From assembly GCF_051622035.1 (NCBI RefSeq), contig NC_135360.1, forward strand, positions 12,328,001-12,392,000: a stretch of DNA of 64,000 nt, read 5' to 3'. Every line of letters begins with the position of its first letter. Position 1 is the stretch's first letter. Source of the stretch: Arctopsyche grandis. Taxonomy: Eukaryota > Arthropoda > Insecta > Trichoptera > Hydropsychidae. The notes below the pieces were generated by a model, which saw only the letters and a list, made by a program, of their open reading frames with translations, made no database searches and was not told the origin of the DNA. Made by a program: the position numbers and the translations under genes. This document shows, piece by piece, positions 36,980 through 48,400 of this stretch.

Positions 36980-38310
36980 ATAGATTTTCATCAACTTCAC
37001 ACATGAAAATTCTTGATTTTTCTCCGACTCGATCCGCCTCCACGTACTTGATAGATAAGCGAAGTTTACACGCTTCGATTCTTCCATACAACGCGTCTAC
37101 AATAATGCAACACGTATTTACGCAAATTGAATGGCGAACATATTCGTATATTTCGACGGATTGTGGCGTTTATGAAATGCATACGTGAAAAATGACTTTC
37201 TCCTCTCCGAGGCGATTTTGACAGGAGAGAGAACTGTACCGGAAAATACAAACAGTGTACATATGCCTCATATGCATACACGGTTGATGAGTTACACCGA
37301 ACGATGGTACGTATGTATCTCGACGTGTTAACGGCGCATTCCCAACAACAAACAACATTCGAAGCCGAAGAATGGCCACACAACCATCGGTTTCCCACCC
37401 GAGGATTACGCCATTTTTTGTCCGAAGGCTGAGCCATTAGACGCGTGCGTGCCCCATACGATGGTGTTTGTGTACATTTGTTGTTAGTGTTTCGATCGCG
37501 GATATGTACAGGCAAATTCGAATAAAACGTAACCTGTCGAGATCGTCGTCACTTCGGGAGTGTACGTTGAGCCGACAGCTCGTTTATTTCCTGTCCGATT
37601 CTCGGTCTATTCGCGATTTTGCACGCGCCGAAGTGCGTAATTTTTACGCAGGAGAATCAAAACGGGTGTCGTTGACCGGAAATTTGGTCTCGTAAAGCTC
37701 GTGATCGCTCCACCATACCGTGTCTGCCTAATTGATATAATGTGATAGTCATTTAGTTTTTACTTCGAATTATTGTGGTTGCTGTTTCTTTTTTTTACGG
37801 TGCGTTTGTCTGTTTGTGTGCCGCAAACAGTGGCGTTCGGTGTGAACTGTGCCTATTGTTGGTCGTTTTGCGGATAGACAGACCTAATTATATGTGCATA
37901 GTTTCGAAGGTCATTGTGACGTTTTTCTTTTTTCCGTTGCATTTTTTAAATTTTCGGTTATTTTTTTTGTCATAAAATTTGCATTTATAAACTGTTCGGC
38001 GCCGTTGTTGTGTAACTTCATCGTCTGTTGATGGTTTTATTGAACCCTCTAAAGTTTAAGGGATGTTAAATACATACATATGTACATAAAAAATGACATC
38101 TATATTTATTGGGATTGGATTAAATGGAAAGCGGATTATTCAGGACAATTTAAATCATCACTAAAGGTCGGATGGTGATTAGGACATGAAAGAAAAAATC
38201 AGCCACTTCAGAGGCCTTACTGGGCATTTGCTTTATATTTTTCAAGGAATTATTATAATTTATAAAATTTAAATTATTTTTTACAAGAAGTAACGATAAC
38301 ATTGATTAAA
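36980..38310. other. GC-richer stretch (about 37000-37700) then AT-rich sequence
   Basis: The first 700 bp contain many CpG and several overlapping ORFs on both strands, none resembling a family. This composition would suit a promoter or leader exon upstream of jitterbug, but no transcription start or donor stands out. After 37750 the sequence is AT-rich without recognisable content. Confidence 0.3.
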
Positions 38311-38314
38311 ATTG

Positions 38315-38797
38315 CACTGAGCAACAAAAAATCACGTTTTTTATTTATGGGAGCGGAGACCAATCAATCTTTACTAAGTTTTACCCATTGAAATCGAATA
38401 GAACAATGATTTTTGTAATATGCAATTTTTCAAGACTTTCGGTTTTTGCAAACTTTAACTTTAAATCTAGTATTGCTGTGTCAAAAGTAAGTATTGTAAT
38501 TTTTCATTGCTTTATACTAATAATTTATTATGTAGCGAATTTTAAAAGTCAAAAATACAATTTTTTACACATTTAACTATTGATTTCGACACTCACTTTT
38601 GACACAGCTATACTAGATTTTGAGCTAAAGACTGTAAAAGCCAAAAATCTTGAACATTTGCACATTTTATTAAGCGTTCATGACTCATACACGAGAAAAG
38701 AAACCAACAAAAATCATTGTCATATTTGAATTCAGTGGATCTAATTTAGTATAATAATCGACTAGTCTCCGCTCTGGTATTTTTTTGATGCTCATTG
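38315..38797. mobile_element. TIR element, copy 1 (copy 2 at 50520-51100)
   Basis: Left end CACTGAGCAACAAAAAATCA; right end, inverted, CAATGAGCATCAAAAAAATA. Further inward both halves carry GAGCGGAGAC, TTTGACACAGC/GTGTCAAAAGT and AGCGAATTTTAAAA-type blocks, so long parts of the element fold back. No coding sequence. Confidence 0.75.
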
Positions 38798-39746
38798 TTA
38801 TTAGTACTAAATCAATGAAAATTTAATAATAACGTTGAATATTATTTTAGAACCGCGAGGACCAAAATTCTCCCTCCGACTAATAAAAAAAATGCATGCA
38901 CCAAGGACATTTTTAGGTTTATAATGGAAGAATAAAACGTTGTTTATTATATTCCCTTAAACCTTTAGATACTATTTAATTAAAATAATGTGTTAACAAA
39001 AAAGCCCATTGGTGACTTGCCCGGCCCAAAAAGATATTGCCCTGGTCAAAATCCGATCCCTAGTCGACTACATATTATATTTTTGTAAATACATACATAT
39101 GTTTGTATTTATTGGCATATTATATGAAATGAAGGTTATATACATATGTACGCTGAATCTATTTGTCAAATGAAATTCAAAAGCTTTTCGATTATAATCT
39201 CAATAAATACACATCATAATAGTACTCGCATGCTATTTTTTGTATGAACGATTCGTCATTGTAATACTGGATGATTTTGTCTCTATGCGAGTTGTAATGT
39301 GTATGATTCTGTCATGACTATCTTTAAAACCATAATTTGTGGTTCAATAAAGCTAAACGTTTTGGATAAATAAAAAGTTAACGACACTCGTTTCATTTCT
39401 AATTTATTTCGAACACTCAACTGGGTTATACCCATCTAAATTTTCACTGCGGTTCATACGAAAAAAAACTTATTTACATGATTTCATATTAAAGGTACTT
39501 ATATCAATACTTGACTCAGTGTGAGATTACCATATAAACCGGTGTGCTCACATTCAACGTCACTAAAAAATCTCCAGTGCAATACCGACGAATTTATAAT
39601 CAGCAAAACATAAAACGGACGCCGCGTGAATTTGGAATTAGTTCACTCCGGTACTACAGTGTTACCACATCTCAAGACGAAGAAAACAAAAAACCGACAA
39701 TTTAAAGAGAAATTTTGGTGTATGGACGTTTTGTCGTCAGTCTGAG

Positions 39747-39893
39747 ATGGACGGAGGTTCTTTGACCGGTATGTTCTTTTTGATCGCGTCCCAAATCACC
39801 CTGGACCACGAGAGGAAGGCCAAAAGGGCGAAATTGCAACGAGCCAAATACATCGTGACCTTCAGAAAACCGGTGGTCAAAAGGCGGTTCTGA
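39747..39893 (+). CDS. Candidate 48-codon small ORF in a GC3-rich leader-like exon
   Basis: The ORF starts MDGGSLTGMFFLIASQITL and ends with the basic tail FRKPVVKRRF. By my count 34 of 48 third positions are G or C, in sharp contrast to the AT-rich surroundings and similar to the first coding exon of jitterbug. It closes 7 bp before a strong donor (CCAACAG|GTATGAGA, GT at 39901), so it may be an upstream ORF in a jitterbug leader exon or a separate small gene. A hydrophobic stretch (GMFFLIA) precedes a Lys/Arg-rich half. I recognise no family. Confidence 0.35.
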   Translation: MDGGSLTGMFFLIASQITLDHERKAKRAKLQRAKYIVTFRKPVVKRRF

Positions 39894-40647
39894 CCAACAG
39901 GTATGAGACAAAATCAGGTTCAGGTGTGTCGCGATCTCGGCCAGTAGTGTGAGCCCTCGACAGTCCCGGCTTTCGGGTCGTTCTTATGTTAAAGTGTAGT
40001 TTCAAATGTGTTTGCTGAAACAGTTGGCCACTTTCAAACTGGAACGATGAGTAATTACCGGCTGCCGTATCTTATTTTTTAATTGCTCGCATTTTAACCC
40101 GATTTACTTCGTGAAAAATTGCGAACGGATTTAATTTCAGCACGCGTACCCACTTACAAAGTGGCGAAAATTGAGCTGCATTTACAATGGTGTGAATTAA
40201 ATATTTTCAACATGAAGAGTATATTTTTTGATAGCTGCATATATCATGGCTGTCGGGCTTTTTATCGTTAGGCTTTTCACTCGCGGAATACTTATAATTG
40301 TTTTTCGTCTGTACAATGAGATACAAGATCGAAATTTTTAGTTGGTCAACTTCTTTATATAGTCCTATATAATCGTTTTTGAAATGCTGTTGATTCGGAT
40401 TTTTTTTGTATAAAATACTCTGTTTTTTTTTAGCTTCAGTCTGTTAATTCAATGATATTGCTGCACGTCAAAAAAATATCATCTGATTTTGAACCACTTC
40501 CACTCTTCAGGTCGTTTTGATATCAGACCGATATACAGGGATTAGCTAACATTTTAGAATTTTTTTTATTTTTTTTTAATCAATCAATCAATTTACACTC
40601 GTCATTATAGATCGCTCCAATGCGACGAGTGTACTATAGACATCAAG

Positions 40648-40651
<4 letters not shown>

Positions 40652-40712
<61 letters not shown>
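40652..40712. repeat. (TA)n microsatellite, ~60 bp, followed by a T-run
   Basis: Uninterrupted TA dinucleotides run into about 16 T, then a SINE-related segment. Confidence 0.95.
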
Positions 40713-40726
<14 letters not shown>

Positions 40727-40924
40727 AATACATAATCATTACATAATTCGAAACCATACATGACATCTATGGTCAGACATCGTATACAATACGATCAATA
40801 AACATCGAATACATACGTTATTTTTTAATAAACATTTTTATACAACAATACGAATTTATACAATAAACATCCACAGATACATCTATGGAAAGAAACCCAG
40901 TGAATCCTGAGATATAACAATAAC

Positions 40925-41140
40925 TCAAGATTTCGCGGGAGAAATGGGTAGGGAAAGCCAATTTTGCAGAAATCGTTTCAATGAAAATCAGAAAAATTGG
41001 CAAACTCTGATAAGAAACGACCGACCTGGTGAAAAACCAAGTCTGGCCAGCAGCAAGCAGTGTGACTCGAACTCATAACCAAACTGACCATAGCAAGATA
41101 TGCTGCTGGTTAACAAATAAGCTAATGTGTCCGACATAAA
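40925..41140 (-). mobile_element. tRNA-derived SINE, copy 3
   Basis: On the minus strand the head has GAGTTCGAGTCACAC (B-box-like) and the body GCTGCTGGCCAGACTTGG and TTTGCCAATTTTTCTGATTT. More diverged at its A box than copy 2. Confidence 0.65.
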
Positions 41141-41572
41141 GTTAGAGAAGTTTAATCATTAGCGAACTCATTAAAATTTACATTGGAATCTTGTGTTAGA
41201 TCAGAGCGATGACATCTAGCTGTCCATATGCGGCTTTCTACCACCCCTTTGCAACTCAATGCAAACAGTGGTTAAGTCACTTTTTTCTATCTCGTTTTTT
41301 TATATTCCAAAACGTTAAATATAATTAAATGCAAGAGATAACGAATTTCGCAGTATTATATGATTGAAATATTGAGAAGAGATATAATGAAAAACACACA
41401 TTTCAAACAAACGTCATCCACGTCGTACTCTTCATATTTTCTTAACTCATAAATAAGTTCTTTTACAATTTCCCGCGGTGAAATATGCGTCGGTGAACAG
41501 ACAGAGGATAAAAAGTTCAGGCGCCATACATCATAGCACCTTATGCGGTAAATACCGTCTGGGTCGCTTCGT

Positions 41573-41885
41573 TGTAAGAACGAAATAACAATTACCGGAT
41601 GGTTGACGGGTTACTCACGCCTCTCTTGCTAAAGAACTGTTTCGTGACGTCATTGTTGACGATGACGTCATCCAAAGGCGTGGGCTTCATCCTCAGCAGG
41701 CCTCTATAAGGAGAAGAGTAGGCTCTCATTGCTCACTCCCGTGACACAAAAGTGTGAATTCGCACCTTTCCAACGGGTCGTTGACGGGTTAGATGAACTA
41801 TTTCTATTTAAGATATTGTTTTTAATTACACTATTATAATTAGCCTTTCACGGTAGTTGCATTGCGAATAAACGTTGGTTCCCCA
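41573..41885 (+). mobile_element. Possible solo LTR
   Basis: Begins TGTAAGAACGAAATAACAAT. A TATA-like CTATAAGGAG (about 41703) is followed about 25 bp later by TCTCATTGCTCACTC, and an AATAAA occurs near 41867, the order expected of an LTR (U3-R-U5). A GTTGACGGGTTA motif occurs twice (about 41600 and 41780). The right boundary and target duplication could not be fixed, so a cellular promoter is an alternative. Confidence 0.3.
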
Positions 41886-42343
41886 GCCTCTGGAAATAAT
41901 TATGCACTTTTCGAATTACATACAAAGCTCGACCAGAAGTTGATCAGATGAATTAATTGCTTATTCTTATCTGCGAGAAAATCTATGCATCGCAAATATC
42001 AATGTTCTATTGAAAATCAAAAAGAAAAATTAATAATTAACGAAAGAAGCATTGAATAGTTGAACGAATATACTGTTAACGAATTATATGAAACATAATT
42101 GAACGCACAAGATCTCCTTTATATCGTTACCTGTGAATTTTCTTGTCTCCTACGCCACCCACTTCATTATATTGTATATATTTTTATCAATAGATTTATG
42201 TAATTTGTATAACTTAACACAATAAATATATGCATGTATGTATGCTAAGTGTCCACACTCGCACGCACCTTGACGATACAATAATTCTTCATCTGATTTA
42301 AATGTGAATACAATTATATAACTACATTGTTTTAAATTTCCAG

Positions 42344-42455
42344 ATACCACCCAACGGAAGAGGATAGTAAAATGAGTAGTTAGTCGTAATATAATTAAAA
42401 TCTTGGAAGTGCGGAGCGATCGTGGTGTGATTGCGCAAAAGAAGAATTATACAAG
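42344..42455 (+). promoter_or_regulatory. 5' UTR segment of the jitterbug coding exon 1, behind a splice acceptor
   Basis: TTTAAATTTCCAG ends at 42343 as a good acceptor, 112 bp before the ATG, so the first coding exon probably joins an upstream non-coding exon. The leader holds a tiny upstream ORF (ATG AGT AGT TAG near 42371). Candidate upstream donors are at 30307 and 39901. Confidence 0.55.
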
Positions 42456-45400
42456 ATGGCCGAATCGCCTATGGGTCGTATGACCCATCAAGGAATCAAA
42501 GCGCACACGTCTGATGGCTCTGCGGACAGGATCACCCAGGCTGGGCTGGTCGCCAGAAGTCCTGAGGGTACGGCGGCTAAAGCCATGCACATCAAGGGCA
42601 ACGAAGACCTGTGGGTCGAAATCCAAGCGAACACCTTCAGAAACTGGGTCAACGAACATCTGAAACCAGCAAACATGAAGGTAATGTTAGTCCAAATCCC
42701 AAAAGTGGATTTCACTTTTTGTGCAATAAGTATGAAAAATTTTCGAGTGATATCCCAATCAGGATTCATTCATTAGATTGACCTTAAGTGTCGACCTCAG
42801 CCTTCACACTTACTTGCATTTAAGTTTATTCATAAATATGTACTATATGTACTGTGGTTCTCCACACAACTCTCCTATGTCATAAATATATTTTATTCTT
42901 TAATATTTTAGCTTGCTTTGAATTTTAAAATCCTGAAATGAACCAATCACAAAAGCAGACATACATATGTATGTAGATGTTATGTAGATTCTTAAAAAAT
43001 ACCTGAAGAACATTATTTTCAATTTTATTTGTCAAACATTATACAAATCCAATCTAATATTCATTCTTACATGGCAATATCGCTCTATTCCTCTTTAGGG
43101 CGAAATCACACAGCGGTGAATGTGGCACGTGGTTTATTTTAGATACTTTTAAACAAGCGCAAAAAATGAGACGATGCACAGATTGTATGCTTGTATTTAT
43201 CTTTGCTTGACAGTGATCGATAACGGTGTATCCCATATTTGAAGAAATGTAGGAGACCACCCACGACGAGGAGCCATGCACACGATGTGCCATTCATCGC
43301 TGTTTGTTTTCGCCCTTACATTTAGAGCAGTGGTTCTTAACCTTGTTGGAGGTACTGACCCCCACCAGTTTCACATGCGCATTCACCGAACCCTTCTTAA
43401 TTGGCACCCGAATCATATGAGTCGGGTGTGTGTCTTGACCTTCGCCGAACCCTTGAGACTGACTCACCGAACCCAGGTTAAGAACCACTGATTTAGAAGA
43501 ATTGGTGAAATCAGTAATTAAGAATGAGAAGTTAAAAGTATGCTTTAAAAATATGTCGACAAACACGTGTTATAATTGAACTTTATGATTTCAGGTCGTC
43601 GATTTAGCTGAAGATTTGAAAGCTGGAACTCATCTGTGCGCTTTGGTTGAAAAACTTCAAGGGAAACCTTTGAAACCTTCATGGCATCAACGTCCGGCCA
43701 GCAGACATCACAGTTTGGAAAACGTCACCGCAGCCTTGAGGGCCATCGAAGCCGATGGTGTAAAATTGGTTAACATAGGTGGGCTAAAAACCTTTAAAGG
43801 CACTGTTTTAAACACAAACAACTTTTAATTCACAAAAAACAATGGGCATGTGCGACGTATTTGCAGCGTTGGAACACCAGACGCCGTATGGTCGAAAAGA
43901 CCTTAACCCAGTTTTGCACACCGCGGACATGAGACCTCTGGACAGTTCGCTACAATACTGCCAGTCTTATTCACAATGAGATGCTTTTATTTTTTAGTAT
44001 AAATAATATTAAAGTTGATAGCATCGTTACAGTTCGTACGTAGGCTTTAATTGAAATCGTGACCGATCCGATCTGCTTGTTATATCAAGTTCGCTTCTTT
44101 CACAATGTGCTTCAGCTACTGTTGTTCAACAGGGGGAAATGTTGATTATTTGTTTCTTCATGATGTATGTACAACGTGTGGGGACGAATGCGTGCAAATA
44201 ATTGCGAGGCAAGCGAGCAGATTGTTAATTATGGAAAACGGTGATCTTCGACTTCCATGGAGTTGGAAACAAGAGCACGTGTTCCCACGCTGTTTTCAGA
44301 CGCGTCTCTCCAATAACAATGCATCGATTCATACGCTTCGACGGGTTAAATGACTGTGATAATTTAATAACATCTTAAAATTTCAATTTATTCAGCGCCA
44401 ATCTGATCACTTTCAATTTGAATAGAGAGACACTAGCTTCAGAGTGGTCATTATCATCATTTTTGGCCTGGCAAACCAAACTAAACCTTGGCCACTTTCA
44501 AAAATCTCTTTCATCTTCTACTATCTTGCAAATGTGTCCCAACATTGTATGCACGAGTCATCTTAACATATCTGATAACACAGTCTTGTCACCGTAATAT
44601 TCTAATTGAAACTGTGTAGGTATATCTAATAATACCGAACCAAATTTGATGAAAGGTTCTTTTAACATGTAGCATTTACATACATATATGTATGCATAAT
44701 TTTCAAGTAAAGCTTAATCTCACGTACAGACTTAACATAAATGTTTAATATGATGTGGTTTCCTCTAAGTTCAGACTTAAGAGGGCTGGACCCCAGCGGC
44801 TTGTCCATACAAACGTATTAGACTTCTCCCTTCCTCAATTATGGCACTAGAGAAACTATTTTTTTAATATGCTAGTTATATTCACCATAGGCATGGTTCT
44901 ATTTTTTTGATTAATCAAAAAATCAAATTAATCAAAAATCTAAAAAATAGAACCATGCCTATGGTGGATATCCATAGCATATTAAAAAATAATTTATCTA
45001 GTGCCATAATTGGAGAAGTCTAATACGTTTGTATGGACAAGGCGCTGGGGTTCAGCCCTCTTAATAACTATTAAAAAGAATTTCGTTCAAGTGTGAACTC
45101 GTTCATTTTGTACAATTGGTTTAAACGGCAGGTAGTTTAGCAGAAGCTTTGTAACAGCTGTTACATTTTAAGATACTTAGCACCTATTGCGATTTGTTGA
45201 CGGTGGACATGGAGGAAATCGCAATCGAAGGTCTCAAATACCCAGCAGATGTGTGTTTTCGACCACACCGTGGGCAGAGAACAACCGAGAATGTCGATGT
45301 CGTGGGACGCTGACCTTATCCAATATTTATGTCAATCGAGCTCCTGCATTCTAATTCTGCGTAACATCTGTAACGTGCATCACGGCAATTATCGCCGATG

Positions 45401-48400
45401 CAATCTTCGCAGCTCGTCCATGCCCATGACACAAGTAGCGTGTCCTCATAGAAGGTCGATATGTCACAGTTTCAATCCGGCATCGATGTCGAGAATTAAT
45501 ACGCAAATAGCTCACATATGCGACGACGAGTTACCAAAATTGGAGACAGCCAAAAACCAAAAACCAAAAAAATAAGAAACATCGCAATGTTTTCAATAGA
45601 AGTACTCTCCAAAAAAGTTTTCGCAATTCGACGACATTTTTTTTAAAATAGAATATTTTTGCTATTGTACATTGTAGTGCATGCTCATAAAAAACAATTT
45701 AGATAAAGGAAACATGCACCATGAAAGTGATGAATATTGCTTTTGCCGATTATGCACGTACATACGCCAGGTAGACTATAATGGACGTCATGGTCTGTTC
45801 CAGAAGACGTCACATTAGTTGATAAGCAGTTCTGACAATGACACAACACAGTTTGAACTTTACGATTGTTGTAATCACATTTTCAACCAACTGTGAACAC
45901 GCAGTAAAATTACTATGGTTATTCAAAATAAAGTATTCTATGGTCGCCCTTTTGCTCAACTGCAGAACGTTTTTCACCGGAAGCGTTGTTTAATAACGTT
46001 ATAATGATTACATCATTACATAATACTGATGTTGTGTACATTTTCGTTACAGGAAATGTGGACATTGTTAACGGGAATCTTAAGCTGATCCTTGGATTGA
46101 TATGGTCCCTTATCGTCAGATATCAAATCGGACGCAGTAAATTCCCTCCAAGGTGAACTATCTTCACTTCTAGACACACTTTTATCATATTTACGGATAA
46201 ATTTATAATGTGAAATTGTGTAAATTTCAGAAAGTTGATGTTAGCTTGGCTACAAGCAGTATTACCTGAATGCAGAGTGACCAATCTCACTACTGATTGG
46301 AATAATGGTGTTTTACTCAGTGCCCTTGTGGATTATTGCAAACCTGGAATGTTCCCACATTGGAGATCACTCAGTGAGTATTTGTCTTTAAGTTTGTATA
46401 TGTATGCCATTCTTTAAATGCTAAAAGTGTATATTAATCATTTTTGTGTTTCAGATCCAAATGATTCAATCGAAAACTGTTCGCATGCGATGAACATCGC
46501 TCAGCGTGAATTCAACATTCCGCGTGTACTCGAGCCTGAATATTTGGCTTCTCCATGGCTAGACGAATTGTCTGGTATGACTTATTTGTCCTATTTCATG
46601 AAGCCTGACTCTCCTGGTTTTCACGCTACTCTTAGGTGGGTGAATTCTCGTTTGGAGAGGAACGTTAAGAATTTCACAGTAAGTCATTCACATTCCATAT
46701 ATTTTATTTTTTGATAACTATTCATACTAAAAAGTTAACTTAAATAATTCAGACTGATTGGAATGATGGAAAAGCAGCTTGTGAGGTGATCAGAAGTCTT
46801 GGAGGCTCAGCTCCTGCGCCTGAAAAATTAAAATCTGATCCATCGTATTGGGAGAGTAATCTCCAACAAGCAATCGATGCTGGTAAAAAATTCGGTGTGT
46901 ACAATTATTTTATTAATTTATTGTTGCAATTCCAATGAAAGAACTGTGTATAATGTACTTTAATAAATAACAGGTGTACAGCCGGTGTTATCCGCCAAAG
47001 ATATGTCACATCGTGAAGTCGAGCATTTGGGCGTGATGGCATATGCAGCTCATTTTCAATGGATTAAGCCTCGACCTCCTCTTAGTGACATGATACAAGT
47101 GCATTTAGAATCAACATCAGGAAGAGTAGACGAGCCGGTGATTTAATTTGCATGCTCATTAAAAACACATTGAAATCATAAAAATTACTAATTAATCGTA
47201 ATATTTTGTATTGCAGATGAATTTCCGCGTGGAATTACTTTCCAAAGAATTAAATTACTCTCAAATAAAAGCATACGTAGTCACACCTGCAGAACAAATG
47301 CATCGCGTTAAATTGCAAAATCGTGGCGAAGGAGTTTTTGTGCCCGATAAAGTGGGAATGCACGAGATTGTGTTGGACGTTGATGATATTAGAGTTGAGA
47401 ATAGATTCTTCTTTAGAGTGCTACCAAGATTTGTAACAGTTGCTCCACCTGGTATGGCACCTTGTGCCCTTGGAAGTCTTGTAGAAGTTCTTGTTAATGC
47501 TACTGGTATGACAAAATATCACATTATCAATAAACAAATATAGCAATATAATTTAATTTATATATTTATTTTAAAAAAATAGGTGCACCTAAGAGAGAAG
47601 ACATCCTTGTTACTGCATACAGTCCATCGGGACGTCCATTACATTGTCCGCTCCAACATGTCGACGATACGAGCAGTGCCATATTTAAACCAGATGAACC
47701 AGGAACATGGGAAATTGCTATCACTTATCAAGGAAAAAATATTCAAGTAAAATTATAAGAATTTTGCGTAATGACACAGTTTATTTATAGCCATGTCTAA
47801 TTTATGGGTAAATTTTAGGGAGGACCGTTCACTTGTGATGTCTTTGATCCAGCTGGCATAACGGTGTCTGGTTTGGAGGGTGCAACTGCACACAAAGCGC
47901 ATTATTTCAACGTTGATACAAGTGGATGCGGTATGGGAATAAAAGGAGAGTTAAATGTTGACATTGTGCATGACAAAAGAAGTGTCATGTGCGCCGTTGA
48001 GAAATTAGATCAACATACATACAGAGTATCTTTCATGCCGAAAGATAATGGAAAGCATAGAGTATGCATGTGCATATGTAAGCTTTTAAATTTCTTTACA
48101 AGTGGATTATATTTTATGTAAACTAATTTGTCTTTTAGATATATGTTTACTTCAACGGCTATGATGTAAAAGGATCGCCATTTATGATGCGGGTTGGTTC
48201 ACACAAAAGTAAATTTTCTTCTTCTTCTAAAACGAGAGAAAGTCCGATAAGAATGAACAGTCCTGGTAAATATTGAAATTAATAAATAAATTAAATACTA
48301 AAATTATCTTTATTTTTAATAAAATATTGTTTGTTTTTAGTTGGAAGATATAGAGAAAGTAGTCCTTTCGATACGTCAAATAATAACAACGATTATTTAA

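Noticed and set aside
37066-37515. 149-codon minus-strand ORF and overlapping plus-strand ORFs
   Set aside because: They overlap on both strands in a GC-richer patch and match no family. Kept only as a possible regulatory region.
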